Assembly (NCBI GenBank): GCA_028583685.1
Contig: JAMXIF010001253.1
Coordinates: 73,963,461 to 74,027,460, forward strand
Source: Petaurus breviceps papuanus
Lineage: Eukaryota; Chordata; Mammalia; Diprotodontia; Petauridae
Reading direction: 5' to 3'
DNA length: 64,000 bases
Positions 1 through 11,505 of the stretch are shown here, piece after piece (the first letter of the stretch is position 1; each line of letters begins with the position of its first letter). The notes beneath the pieces were generated by a model. It was not told the DNA's origin, ran no database searches, and worked only from the letters and a program-made list of their open reading frames with translations. Both the position numbers and the translations under genes were made by a program.

Positions 1-51
<51 letters not shown>

Positions 52-61
52 NNNNNNNNNN

Positions 62-107
<46 letters not shown>
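1..107. repeat. (AC)n microsatellite with a 10-base assembly gap
   Basis: Pure AC dinucleotide repeat on both sides of ten Ns (52-61). The true length is unknown because the gap lies inside the array. Confidence 0.95.
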
Positions 108-109
<2 letters not shown>

Positions 110-1934
110 TTACACATCAGCAGGAAAATACAAGGAATGATAAATATCATGAATTTTTTTTTATCATTCCAATGTTAGGGGATGAGATGATGTGTTTAAC
201 ATTATCTCTATAAGATACATTTTATAATCTTATGCACATGAAAGATACTATTTGACCTGTAACTGGAAGCCCAAAGACTAGGCCTTTTGAGCCAAGGTTG
301 AACTAGGGACAAATTTAGGTGTCCTCTATAATATTTTTGCTAATCATTAAAAAAAAGAATAAGAACAGAGAAAACTAATGAAAAGAATGATAATCTCCAT
401 CCAAATAGCTATTTCTACATTACAAAGCAATGTATGAAGTGATATACAATATGCAATGATTTGTTATTTCTTTAAGCATTCTGAAGTGCAGAAGTGGAAA
501 CAAAAGTCCTACCTTTTTTGTTTTGAAGTTCTTGAAGACAAATTATCTTAACTTTTGTGCCGCATGAAAATGGAATGTGCTCCCTGACCAGCTGAAGTTT
601 TAAAAATGTGAACTATGCAAGTAAGGCTGTGGATTGATAGGGGCCAAGGCAGGGCTCTCTCTGACTGTCCTGAAAGCAAGATTGAGGAATTCCAGAGACA
701 GTTATGAATGACTCTGCCTGTTCTTTTGGACACCTCTAAACTTTATTCATATATGTCCATTTGTGACAAGAAATGTAAATTTCAGTCCTTACCAAAATGG
801 TTAACCACAGCGCTCCCGACAGCAGGAAAGGGGTAGAGAGGGAGTTATCTCACTTCTCCATGCTAATACACCATTGGGATTTCATTGTCTCCCTGGTCTA
901 CACAATCCTTATTTCTGAGCCCCTCTTAGGAGCCCAGAGCACAGCTGCAATGTAGGTAAAATCCAGAAGGTTCCTCTTTGGGCAGGAAACACAATATACC
1001 CTGAAACCAAAATGACCCCTTGAATAAGCTTGTGGCTGAACTTTTCCAGTGTGGGACCCTACTTGGATGGATCCATATTAACCACCACTGACTTCCCTTC
1101 CTGACTTCAATGGAGATGTTTACAAACCCTGTCACAGAACTCTTTACCAACTTTTGCCTCAAAGAGCTGATGCATTAAAAAAAAAAATGGAAAAATCTGA
1201 GATATCTTTTTCCCCTCCCTCCCCTTATTTCAGTTCTGGATGGGAGCCACTTCAGAGTCCAGAAAGTTGAATTGGTTTTATTCCAAGTTTAATTTTCTGG
1301 CAAGTTTTTTTTTTCTACAATCTGCTTTAGCAATGCATGAAGTTTATCATGCATGTGCATCACAGTTTTCTAGAAATACAGACAAGTGATAAAGCTTGTG
1401 TATTGTGGGTCAGCTAATTTTAATTCACAAAATGAGAATATGTGAAATTTGATGGCTGGGCTTTAGTCTATGGAGAAATAGCATTATTGTTGAACTCCAC
1501 TTTATATAGTAAGGTAGGTGATTTACTAGAATGGTTTGAAGGCTTTAGTTTATAGTTACAAATGAATTTGAGAAGGATATATGCTTTTTTCAGCATAAGG
1601 AACTTGTGGTATGGGAGTTCACTTTACAGATGCAAACCACAACTCTATGAATGAATAGATAAATCCTAGGAAGGTACATGAAGTTTGTGGGGATTTATTG
1701 CAGAAACAAGATTTGAACCTGTCTGCTGTCACCAAGTTCAATTCACTATATTACACTATCTCTATGATTCCATGATGATATTTTATAAGTTTCATAATGG
1801 TTGGTCACTTACCTTGTGCTCTTAGAAAGGGCTAGAATCAAAACTACCCTCTGGAGTTTGAAAACTTCTTATAAACATTACTGAGAGAAATTATTACTTT
1901 GCTATTGTGTTAATAACCAAATATTAAATTGGGA
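108..1934. other. Unassigned AT-rich DNA, no gene seen
   Basis: Open frames here are short and show no recognisable protein motif. About 1620-1790 has weak resemblance to an antisense MIR/THER SINE (a run like AAGATTTGAACCTGTCTGCTG), but not enough to call. Nothing else is recognised. Confidence 0.5.
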
Positions 1935-2515
1935 TCCAGGCTTTTCTCTTCAATTTCCTCAAATGAGGCCTAGCTCTTGTTAAAATCAGTCTCTGAAGGA
2001 CATGACTAATTGAGGAGCCTCAAGAAACGTGCTCTTCAATCTTGGGTGGGACCCCACCCAACTAGGAGACCTAACTTTTGTTTAGAGTATAAAGAGAATC
2101 CAGTCTGAGTGAGCTCTTACCTGGGGGAAAGGAGGCCCTGTTCTTGTACCCCTCCATTAGAGTTTAGGGTGATGGCTTATGAGGAAGAAAACCAACCAGA
2201 ATGGTCCGGATGGAGATGCATTCCCCTGTCCGGATTGCTGGGGGTGGTTGAGTCTCAAGGTCAAGCCACATTCTCAGCAGGAAGGGCTGAAGACTTTTAA
2301 CTCACTTCCTAATTAAATGTCCACCAATCAGGGTTGAGTTTCAAATGTCAGGAGAGTTCCTTGTCAGAAGGTACATGATTGATTCAAGATGTTTTAGAGC
2401 CACCCTTGGAGTCTTTGGTTACCCAGAGAAACTACTGATCATCATGTTATTGATTGTCAGTTAACTTAATTGATAAATTGATAATTAATTACCCAGAAAT
2501 TCTGTCTCTAGGGGT
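1935..2515 (+). mobile_element. Possible old LTR fragment (endogenous retrovirus type)
   Basis: The stretch has promoter-like architecture: a TATAAAG box at 2088-2094 followed by G-rich sequence, a CCAAT motif near 2321, and an AATTAAA near 2310. It is denser in GC than its flanks. The wording resembles marsupial LTRs as I remember them. No internal retroviral genes adjoin it, so at most it is a solo or partial LTR, and old. Ends are approximate and I found no flanking duplication. This is a fossil call at low confidence. Confidence 0.3.
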
Positions 2516-2847
2516 TTTCATTTGTTTCATTAAGATATATTCTCTTGGTAGTGTCTCTTCCACTGTCAAGTGCTTAGAATGGGATGGGAAAAAAGATATA
2601 AGATCATAGCTTGTTGGGATGGAAGGAGGGAGTGAGGTTTTCTGAGGAGGTGGGAGACAAGAGCATGCTCTCTAGCAGTAGGGAAGCAGCCAGTAGACAG
2701 AAAAACAAGATTATTGAGAGAGTGGGGACTATAGAAGGGAAATCTGCTGGAGAAGTTGGCACGAAATGGGATCACCTGTGCATGTAGAAGGATTTGCCTT
2801 GGCAAATTCTTTGGATGAAAGTAGGTACTTAAAAATATGTGCTGATT

Positions 2848-2945
2848 GCCCAAGGTCAAACTAGGGGCAACTGGAAGAGCTAGGATTTAAAACTGGGTCT
2901 TCAAATGCCATGTCCTGTGCTCATTCACCTGGACCACGCCGTTTT
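2848..2945 (-). mobile_element. MIR-type SINE fragment, antisense
   Basis: Contains the antisense core 'TTGCCCAAGGTCA' followed by a degenerate 'GGATTTAAAACTGGGTCTTC', the hallmark of an inverted MIR/THER SINE. It is a short, old relic. Confidence 0.5.
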
Positions 2946-3509
2946 TGTTTTCTGCAGTTTTTTATTCTGCAGATTATTATTCTGCAGTTTTCCTAAGTTT
3001 TTTAACTTCACAAACAAAACTGACAACACCACGTTGGCTCCTGGGATTCTATTACTTGGAATCTTCTCCTAAGGTAAGTTCATACTTCTAAGAGTAGCTG
3101 ACAAGTATGTCTCCAAGGACTATTTTCTTTTACTTCTGTCCTAACCCCTACCACCCAACAATGTTCTTGCAAACTTCCCATCTTTTCTTCTGAGTCTAGG
3201 AATGTGTTGGAGAATGTCAGGCATAGAACACTGTCACTTTGACTGTGACACACAGGAATAGATGTGTACTTTAGCACTAGGTCGCTCTCCTCTCCTGGTT
3301 GATAAACAGCTCTTCTTGGCCTTTTAATAGCCTCCTTGAGGAAGAAGGAAATGGAGCCTGTGATTAGCTTTGCTCATTCTTGTGGTTGTCTCCATCGGAT
3401 TGGCATTTGGTACTAAGCCTGTAGTTTCATTCAGATGGTACTGTTTTTCTTTAAAACCAGCGCAGGATAAGAATAAGGGCTATGCATCTCAATGCCCTAT
3501 AAATCATGT

Positions 3510-3705
3510 TTATAGATCTACTGCTGGAAGGAACATCGAAGGCCATTTCATCTATCCACCTCTCTTGACAGAGGAAGAAAATGAGTCCCAGGCAGGTTAA
3601 GAAACTAAGGTCTCTTGACTGTAGCCACATAGTTCATACAGGTAGTAAATGCTAGAGATGGATTTGAATTCAGATCCTCAGGGTCTGAAGTCAGTGCTTT
3701 TTCCA
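3510..3705 (-). mobile_element. THER/MIR-type SINE, antisense
   Basis: Antisense layout is complete: 'CTGGAAGGAACATCGAAGGCC' tail region, then 'GAGGAAGAAAATGAGTCCCAGG', then 'GATTTGAATTCAGATCCTC', then the head. This is the CORE-SINE type with an L3/CR1-like tail that is common in marsupials. Confidence 0.65.
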
Positions 3706-5049
3706 CATATAAAATATGTATTACTTAAAACCTCATTGTGAAATTGTTCATACAAAATAAGTTTTTGTTTTGCTTTCTTTTCCCAAATAGTACAGAAAGG
3801 AGAAGATTCTCTTCCATTCACTCCACCCCCCTCCATAGTTTCTAAGACAAACTTAAGAAAAATCACTCCCAATTTATCGTTGATAGATTAGTTCTGTGGA
3901 CTTTCCACAGCCCACATATGAAGAAGGGGCTCTAAGCCATTCCTGGAAAGTATGAGAATTCCTGTTTTCATCTAAACATCCAAAAATTACTGAAACCCAA
4001 AGAAGAAAAAAAGTCTTCATACTGTCTTCCTTTTTCGCAGATATCCAAGGGTACACTGGTTCTGGAGTTGGAGTTGCCCTTGTTCTCCAATCCCTATTCA
4101 AAGAGCTATAAACTGTCCAGTCTTGCTCCATAACCCAAACAGACAGCCATCCTGGACGTTTCAGAATTGTGGCAGACTTTGAGTGCCCAATGGCCTAATG
4201 GACTGACTTGTACCTCCTGTGGCCAAAAAACTGCAGGTGCTATAACTCCCTAACTCCAGGAGATATAAGGTCAGCTGCATGATGGTGTCTGGGGGCTAGG
4301 ATATATGGATATGGATAGACAAGTATTCTCCATAAGCCTTAGAGAGAACAGCTTATTCTTTGTTCTAAGCAGAGGGGGTGGTGAAGGAAAGTCAGGCTCA
4401 CATAATTTTTTAAAAGGCTTTATTAGTGTTACTAAAACAAAAGACCAAAACAGATTCCCTTCCTATGATGAAGCTCTGGTCTCTGAATATTGGATTGTCT
4501 CTCTCTAGAGGCTTAAACAATGAAATAGCATGGAGGCCCTAGTTTCTCTGTGACTCACCCTCTGTTTTCTAGCTTAGTTGCCATCTGGTTGCTTTCCTGA
4601 ATTTGTCAATCCTCACCTGATGGCTGAGGGCCAAGATGTCTGTGTCATTGACACAGCCCATGATGCTCTTGGGAAGGCTGATGACTTATAGCCATTTAGT
4701 TCTCCTTTAAAAGTATACACTAACAAGCTTCCCCAAGCTTTGGGTCATAAATTCATCACCAAATCTGTGACTGTTATTGTCCCCTTGTCTTAGAAAAGAA
4801 AAACCTCTCTGATACATGTTGACAAGGATATAAAAGTTAAGTCACGTACCTTCTGTATCTGTTCAGTTGTTCATACCCTCAAGTCACCAGAATATCCTAA
4901 ACTATAAGGAAATGATCATTTCAAAGAACACTCATGCGGTATTTACTAGAGCCTATGTCATCTGTAAGACAAATTTAAAATAGCAATGCTATCTTTACAA
5001 CATTGTCTCCAGCTAAGCAATTTAGTATAAGAAAAGGAAAGAATTCATG
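3706..5049. other. Unassigned DNA, no gene seen
   Basis: No recognisable repeat or exon. Short open frames on both strands have no protein signature. Confidence 0.45.
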
Positions 5050-5175
5050 TGAGGGTTTTGGGGTCAGAGAAGTAAAGTGACTAAGATCTCACAAGTAGCA
5101 AGAAGTACATGCAGAATTTAAACCAGATCCTTTGATTGACTCTCCAGTGAACGTTCCATGACACCATGCCACATT
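5050..5175 (-). mobile_element. MIR/THER SINE fragment, antisense
   Basis: The run 'AAGTGACTAAGATCTCACAAG' followed by 'AATTTAAACCAGATCCTTTG' and 'GACACCATGCC' matches the antisense core and head of a MIR/THER element. It is decayed and truncated. Confidence 0.5.
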
Positions 5176-5787
5176 GCTGCTCAACCATATGCCTTTGCTA
5201 GAGGTGAGCACCTGGCTAAAGTACTATTGACCATGTGGAACAAAACAAATATAACCATCAAACACCGAGACCACACCCATATCCTTGGCCATATTACAGT
5301 ATACTTCCCCTGAGCAAAAAGCCCACAGACTGGGATTTCTACTACTGAATCAGAAGACCAATAAGACATTAATATACAACTTAAGCCCTACGTTCTTTCT
5401 CAGATTTGGCTAAATATAGCAAATATAAGTATTATATATTATGTGGTTAATAATATATTATATAATAATTAATTTTATCATATTAAATAAACATCTTGCT
5501 GTTTTTACAGAAATTTATCATTTACAAATTTGTCAGCAATCCGAATTTACAAAATATTGTAATTTTGGACAAATTCTTTAGCCTCTGAGGTATTTCTCAT
5601 GCTGGTCTATAAAAGCCAGAGAGACTCCTTTAGGTGAAAAAGGAAGGTACTTCATCTCTGAAACTCAGAATCAGGCTTTCTTCACAACCGTCGTGTAGAA
5701 GTCAGATATATTTGTGTTCTCATATATGCATGAATATGTGGGGTGTTATATTATGTATTTGTTCTCAGAGGAAGTGTGGGGTACTCC

Positions 5788-6205
5788 AGTGGTATAGAAC
5801 TCAAATAGAAATAGGGGTCATTAATCTGTACATAAGGATCTCAGGAGGCTGCATGTTCATTTAGTTTTATTTATTCATTTATGTATTTATTTATTTATGT
5901 GTTTGTTTATTTATTTTAAAGCAATAGGGATTAAGTAACTTACTCAAGGTTACACAGCCAGTTATTTCTGGGTGTGGTACTAAGTATCTGAGCCTGGATT
6001 TGATCCCCAGGTTCTCCTGACACTGGGGCCAGTGCTCTTACTCGCTGTGCTACCTGGCCGCCCCTCATTCAGTTTTAAAATGTAATGTTATTTACACTTA
6101 ATTGTATTTTTATTTGTTTTTTTATAAATATTCACAAATTACATTTTGTTCTCATTTGGGTCACACTCAGCAGTGATGTGACATGGCTGCAAGTGTGTTT
6201 GATAC
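5788..6205 (+). mobile_element. hAT-type MITE, split by a SINE-A
   Basis: Left end 'CAGTGGTATAGAACTCAAA' and right end 'TTTGATACTTCTGC' form a decayed terminal inverted repeat (CAG...ATCAAA type). The halves (5788-5869 and 6064-6205) are one element: its sequence parallels the uninterrupted copy at 41997-42188 (shared 'ACTCAAATAGAAA' left part and T/A-rich middle). It has no transposase. A SINE-A lies inside it. I did not find a convincing 8-base target duplication. Confidence 0.65.
5870..6063 (-). mobile_element. SINE-A (short tRNA-headed marsupial SINE), antisense
   Basis: The antisense core 'TTACTCAAGGTTACACAGCC', 'GCTCTTACTCGCTGTGCTACC' and the CCGCCCC head identify the A-tailed marsupial SINE. 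The tail shows as a T-rich (TTTA)n stretch at 5870-5920. It sits inside the hAT MITE, flanked by near-identical TCATTTAGTTTTA and TCATTCAGTTTTA (target duplication). Confidence 0.8.
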
Positions 6206-6390
6206 TTCTGCTTTGTAGACAAGAATACCTTGGTTCCAAACCTCCCTCTGATGCACATTAGTTACGTGCCTACAGGTCCCATAGATTCTCAGGGCCCCAG
6301 GCAACTGTCTGGAGCTAAAATTTTCAGACAAATATGCATTGGTGGAGGGCATTTCCATGTGGGGAGTACACTACATTTATGAAATCAGAG
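6206..6390 (+). mobile_element. SINE-D, sense, 5'-degraded
   Basis: SINE-D has a tRNA-like head, then 'GGGCCCCAGGCAACTGTCTG', then 'GCATTGGTGGAGGGCATTTCC', then a 3' end like 'CACCAATGAAATCACAGG'. All three downstream blocks are present here, in order, with moderate decay. Confidence 0.65.
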
Positions 6391-6504
6391 ACAAGGACCA
6401 CAGTAGTAATAATCATAGCTCATACATCCATCATACTTCAACATGCATAGTTGTTTAGAACCCTACATATTTTGTGAATTTATACACTGAGATAGTATGC
6501 GAAT

Positions 6505-6700
6505 GCTAAGTCAGATTTATATAGTGCTTTATGGAATATAAAACACTGTTCTCATCTTGTAAGGTAGGTAGTTTAAGTATTAGCATTCCTATTTCATAGA
6601 TGAGGAAACAGAGGCTAAGAATTTATGGGTCTTGACCAAGGCTATGGGAGTCAGCATTCAGGCTCAAGGCTTCAGAATCTGAAAACACTATTCTTTCCTC
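6505..6700 (-). mobile_element. MIR SINE, antisense
   Basis: Antisense MIR order: 'TTTATATAGTGCTTTATGG', a degraded 'AAGGTAGGTAG...CCTATTTCATAG' block, then 'ATGAGGAAACAGAGGC'. The head is poorly preserved. Confidence 0.65.
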
Positions 6701-6777
6701 TACCCTCATCCTGAAGGTATTTTTTGAGTTCCTTTTAAGTTGCTAAATTTTAAGGGTTTGAGGATTGTTGCTGGTGT

Positions 6778-7020
6778 TTGTTTTTTCAGACCTTCAATTT
6801 CTTTGGTATAGGGAACTCCCAAGGAGGAAATCCCTCCTATTAATGAAGATCAGGACCTGCTCTGCAACTCAGAGTTTTGAGGAAACTTAGTGGCAACACA
6901 GTGTGGTAGACAGATCACTGGTCTCAGAATCATGAAAACCTGGGTTCAGGTCCCAGCTAGGCTGTATGAGCCTGGGCAAGGAATCCAACTTTTCAGTGTC
7001 CTAGACAAAATTCTTGGTGC
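6778..7020 (-). mobile_element. SINE-D with internal inversion (twin-priming-like)
   Basis: 6778-6885 is the 3' half of SINE-D on the minus strand, with its A-rich tail at the left (TTTGTTTTTTCAG). 6888-7020 is the 5' half of the same family on the plus strand, from the tRNA-like head to 'CAGTGTCCTAGACAA'. The two halves meet at consecutive consensus positions, so together they make one nearly complete element with the 5' half flipped. See findings. Confidence 0.6.
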
Positions 7021-7084
7021 AGGGAAAATAGGCTTTTCTTCTGTCATTTCTGATTTATCCTGTATACAACTTACTTACATATGA

Positions 7085-7205
7085 TTATTTGCATGTTTTC
7101 TCCCCCATCAGACTATTAAAGCAGGGGCTATCTTTTAGTTTTCTTCATTTCTCCAGCACTTAGCCCAGTGGTCAGCAGATAGTTGACATTTATTGACTGA
7201 TTGAC
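7085..7205 (+). mobile_element. L2 LINE 3' end
   Basis: Contains the L2 3' end pattern: 'CAGACTATTAAAGCAGGGGC', 'CTCCAGCACTTAGCCCAGTG', then a tail ending in TTTATTGACTGATTGAC. Only the last ~120 bases are present. Confidence 0.65.
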
Positions 7206-8017
7206 TTCCTGAAATTCTTGGCCAGCTCCATTTACCCTCTTGGGGAAGCATACCCTAGTTCTGCCTCTGGCAGTATGTAACTACTGTCGTATTAATCTTG
7301 TACTGAACAAATGGAGACAAAATCTATCCACAGTTCCTGGGATTGTACAGACAGAATTATTTCAGATATGCCTGACCAGCAGCTGAGAGTTTGATGGGAA
7401 GATTTCCAACACAGTTTTCTATACAGTCTCAAAGCATTCTACTGTTAAATCAAACTCCCCATCCAGTTCCAGACAGGGGAGGATTTAATTCAGCTCTTCT
7501 ATTTCAAAAATTAAGTGTGGAAGATATACTTCAGAAAGTCCTTGTTAGCTGCTAAGGCCTAGATAAGAACAAGATATCCAACTACAAGAAAAAAAATTAA
7601 TTGCTCTAGCATTGCTTCCTGCTGGTATGATTTATTTTAAATTGCATGGAGAGAAGGGAGAGAGAGCTATACCTCAGTTCAGAAAATCACATAAGCTCAA
7701 CATGCCCATGTTGTCTCTATAAAGCTCAGATTTTAAGGAGAGCATCCCTAGTGTCTGAACAAATTATTAATAATAGTGAGATATTTATCTAGCACCAGTA
7801 GTAACAGAGACGCTAGAGCATTAGGTTTGATGGCCTTTCATTGAGGAAAAAATATTTATTTTTCTATAATGTGATACCTTTAAACATGAGTTCATCTAAA
7901 CTTGATTCCTTGTGATAGGATGTGCTGTTAGTATTCAAGGTTTTCAATTGTGATTTGGAAAGTTGTGTTTGTTGATTTAATATAAAAATAGGATCTGATA
8001 TGAATCAACTATGTATA
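7206..8017. other. Unassigned DNA, no gene seen
   Basis: No repeat family or exon recognised. Open frames are short. Confidence 0.45.
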
Positions 8018-8066
8018 TTATTATTTTATATTATATATATTATATATATATTAATTATATTATTAG
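8018..8066. repeat. AT-rich simple repeat (TA/TTA)n
   Basis: Alternating TA and TAT runs, low complexity. Confidence 0.85.
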
Positions 8067-8284
8067 GCATTATCATTTCTGTTATATATTTGATGGTAAT
8101 AAACCAGGAGAGGGAAAGAAGAGAATGAGAGAAAGGATAAACTGGGGAGGACAGAGATCCTAGACAGAGTTCATGGGCCTAAGGGAGCCATTCACATAGA
8201 AAAGAATGTGCTCTCTAATCCGTTTCTATCTGTAGTGCCTCTGATGGCACTGAATTGAGACATGACTCTTTCCAACGTTCCTTA

Positions 8285-8385
8285 GATTGGGGGGAGAGAG
8301 AGAAATTGAGATAGACACAAAGGAAGAAGAAAAGAAGGAGAAGAAGGAGGAGGAGGAATAGAAGGAGAAGAGAGACTAATTAGAA
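8285..8385. repeat. Purine-rich low-complexity tract (GA/GAAG/GGA)n
   Basis: About 100 bases are almost entirely purine on the plus strand, with GAGA, GAAGAAG and GGAGGAGGA motifs. Confidence 0.85.
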
Positions 8386-8446
8386 GAGTACTGATAAATC
8401 TGGAGGAAAGAATAGGTAAGATAGGTGATAGATAGATGAATGATAG

Positions 8447-8830
8447 ATAGAATATTTATTAATTATTTACTATATGCCAAGCACTGAACTAAGTACTGAG
8501 GATGCAAATACAAAAAACAAAACCAAACCAACCAAGCAAAAATAAACCAAGTCTTTCCCTCTTTATTTATTTATTTATTTTTGCTTTTTGGAGGGGGAAA
8601 GGCAGGACAATTGGGGTTGTGACTTGCCCAAGGTTATATGGCTAGTAAGTGTTAAGTATCTGAGGCCAAATCTGAACTCAGGTCCTCCTGATTCCAGGGC
8701 CGGTGCTCTATTCATTGTGCTACCTATCCCCCCCACCCCCTTCCCGCAACTCTCCCTCTTCTTAAGGAATTTACATTCTAAAAGGGGAAGAAAAAAATAT
8801 AAAACAGGCATGAGTATGAAGATGCTATGG
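8447..8830 (-). mobile_element. L2 LINE 3' portion, antisense, split by SINE-A
   Basis: Left part 'AATATTTATTAATTATTTAC', 'GCCAAGCACTGAACTAAG' is the inverted L2 tail. Right part 'AAGGAATTTACATTCTAAAA' continues the same element beyond the SINE at 8563-8735. No coding part remains. Confidence 0.7.
8563..8735 (-). mobile_element. SINE-A, antisense, inside L2
   Basis: Tail appears as (TTTA)n, then 'TTGCTTTTTGGAGGGG', then the core 'GACTTGCCCAAGGTTATATG', then 'GGGCCGGTGCTCTATTC' and a C-rich head. Flanks TCTTTCCCTCTT and CTCTCCCTCTT look like a mutated target duplication. Confidence 0.8.
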
Positions 8831-8899
8831 AGAGAGTTGAAAGAATTGCAGATGTTAAGCTGCCAGAAGACTTTGGACGCAATATGATTGCACTCTTCT

Positions 8900-9240
8900 A
8901 TATCTGAAGGTATATCACATAACAGAGGAAATGGCTGTGTTAAACTGGTCCCAAAGGGCAGAAACTGGATAAACAGGGAAGAAGATTTCAGATCAACAGA
9001 AGAGACAACTTCCTAAAGTCCGCGAGTGCAATGGGTTGCCCTGTGAGATAATGAGTTCCCCACCAGGTCTTGAAGCAAAGCTTGCATGGGCACTCCTCAC
9101 AAGAAAATGTTCTGCACATCTTAATGCACTATCTAAAATGTGAGTTACTTAATCCTTAAATAAATTGATGCATCACGTAAGGAGTTGGACTAGATGCTTC
9201 TAAGATCCCTTCTAACTCTTGGTTCTATGAGCCTACGATT
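8900..9240 (+). mobile_element. L3/CR1-clade LINE 3' end
   Basis: The start has 'AACTTCCTAAAGTC' and 'GAGTTCCCCACCAGGTCTTG', and the end has 'GTTGGACTAGATGCTTCTAAG' then 'TTCTATGA', the classic CR1/L3 3' end. A middle piece (about 9085-9170) does not match and may be an insertion. Confidence 0.6.
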
Positions 9241-9724
9241 TAATAGGAGTGGAGTTTGGCAACCTAGGACAACAAGATAATGGAGTCATGCTAAATGACA
9301 TTAATGACTCTATTGCTGGGGTTGTGGAATTGACCCCCAAGAAAGTCAGGGATAACACTAGAAAAACGTCAAAGTAGAAGAATTTTGTCTTTGGCTCCTT
9401 CCACCGACCTCCATCAGTTCCTCTTTTCTTCTTAATGAAACCAGACCCATTCATCTATCTTATAGTTTGCTCCTCTTAATCCTTGGCAAAACACAAACAG
9501 ATAAGGTCTCAGGGTATATGGCTTCCCAGTGGCATTCTATGTTAGTAGGGAAGACCCATTGCTGGTACTTTATCAAAATAAATCCCTTGCCATGTTTGGT
9601 CAGTAGGATGGAAAGGTATATGAAAAAAACCTGACTGTGTTCTTCTTCCTTTCTTTGCTAGCACTGTTTCTACCTAGGGGCATCTCAATGTCTCTCCTGC
9701 TAGGAGCCCAAGCATCTAGATAAT
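9241..9724. other. Unassigned DNA, no gene seen
   Basis: No recognisable repeat or protein motif in these ~480 bases. Confidence 0.4.
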
Positions 9725-10770
9725 TTATTATTTTTAGCACTTCAAAGATCTATTCAGTGTACCATTAAACTCTAGGATGATGATTCTTAAATCTTCTTTT
9801 CCCACCTAAGCTCTCTAATGACCACAAATCTATCATTTCCAACTTTGTTTCAGACATCTTGAACTGGATGTTCAATGGGCATCATAGACTCAAAATGTCT
9901 AAAACCAAACATTTATATTTCCCCCTAAACCCTCTCCACCTCCAAACTTCCCTTACACTGTCTAAGGAACCATATATTCCCAGGCCTTTAGGCATACAAC
10001 ATGGATGTCATCTTCAATTCTTCACTGTTTCTCAGCCTTCTATCCATACATTCAATTTGTTGCCAAAGTCCAGAGATTTCATTTCTGCCTCATCTCTCAA
10101 ATATGACTTTCTCCCTTTCCTCCCCTCTGATATTGTCACCTCCCTGGTACAGACCTTCATCTTCTCACACTTGGATTGTTGAAATAGCCTGATGACCTGC
10201 CTCAAGTCTGTCCCCCTCCAATCCATCCTCCATTTAGCTACCAAAGTGATTTTTCTAAAGCACATGTCCAACCATGTCACCCCACTACTCAATAAACTTC
10301 AGTGGCTCCCTATCACCTCCAGGATCAGATATATAGTACTCTGTTTGGCATTCAAAACCCACCATAACCTAGCCCCCTCCTGACTTCCCTCCTCCATACG
10401 TACTCTTCGATACAGTGACACTGGCCTTCTGGTCATCTTTTGTCTCCTAGAATTTTCTCTGGCTGTCTTCCATGCCTGGAATATTCTGTCTCTTCTTTTC
10501 CACCTCCTGGCTTCCTTCAAGTCTCAATTAAAATCTGACTCTTTACAGGACATCTATTTCAACTGCTCTTAATTCTAGCACCTTCTCTCTTTTAATTATC
10601 TCCTATCCTATATAGGGATTGTTTGGATCTGTTTCTTTGCTGTTGTCTCTCTCCATTAGGTTGTGAGTTTTTTGAGTGAAGGAACTGTTCTTTGCCCCCT
10701 TTTACCCCCCATTCTTAGGAAAGTGCCTGGCACAGAGGAGGTGCCTAATAAAATTGATTGACTAAATTTT
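9725..10770 (+). mobile_element. L2 LINE, 3' third (end of reverse-transcriptase protein plus 3' UTR)
   Basis: About 1 kb of L2. A partly open frame (9859-10182 and beyond) gives L2-like protein, including 'LLNKLQWLPITSRIRY' and 'AFKTHHNLAPS', equivalent to the conserved 'L..L.WLPv..RI.fk...l.yk....lAP' block of L2/CR1 ORF2. The 3' UTR follows: 'GAAAGTGCCTGGCACAGAGG', 'AATAAAATTGATTGACT' tail. The reading frame is interrupted by several stops and frameshifts, so it is a dead copy. Confidence 0.8.
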
Positions 10771-11278
10771 TGGGAAGTTGGGGAGCTATAATCATAGTAA
10801 GAGAGAATGCTAGGCACTAAAAAAGATATAGGACTCAGATTAGCTATAATGTGCGATTTGAGTCTTTAAAAACTGATGATGAAATATACTTCTCTCAACA
10901 GAGTAGAGGGACAGAGGAGTGTGGGTATAGACCAGAGTAGATGTATCAGATATGGTCACTACCTTTACTGGTTTTACTAAAATGGTTTTCTTTTTAAAAG
11001 GAAAAACACAATGGATAGCAATGGGCTAGCTCATCTGCTCCTCATATTTTAAAAGAAAACCAAGACCTTAAGACATTAACTCACTGAAAACAGTTCATTA
11101 AAGGAAGAGCTGGGCCTAGAATCCAGGTACTTAAAATCCAATGAAAAACAAGGGAACTGGGTACTAGTGTTTATAAAATATTACAATTTCCAAATGGGTT
11201 AAACAGATAAATAAGTTTCATTCAGTTCAACTGAAGAAACAGACTCCATGAAATTCACAGGAGAAAAAAAGACTATAG
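10771..11278. other. Unassigned DNA, no gene seen
   Basis: No exon. A faint antisense MIR-like stretch lies around 11040-11140 but is too weak to call. Confidence 0.4.
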
Positions 11279-11505
11279 CAGTGATTTTCAAACTAATTAT
11301 TCTCAAGACCCCTGTACATGCTTAAAAATAGTTGCAAGCTCCTCCTAAAATGCCTTCATTGATGTGAGCTGTATCTACCAATACTTAATATATGTTAACT
11401 TAAAATGTCTTAGCATTATTATGAAACTAGATTTGAACTCCAAGACTATCTCAAAGGATCTCCAGGATGCCCATGGACTCCCAGATAACACATTGGGAAT
11501 AGTCT
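11279..11505. mobile_element. hAT-Charlie-type MITE, internally deleted
   Basis: Left end 'CAGTGATTTTCAAACTAATT' and 'AAGACCCCTGTACATGCTT'; right end 'GTCTTAGCATTATTATGAAA', 'CCATGGACTCCCAG', 'CACATTGGGAATAGTC'. Both ends match the Charlie1-like layout known from placental mammals, with the transposase deleted. Terminal inverted repeats are decayed and no target duplication is clear. Confidence 0.65.

Noticed and set aside
1-107. Possible CRISPR-like or satellite array
   Set aside because: It is a plain AC microsatellite with no spacers.
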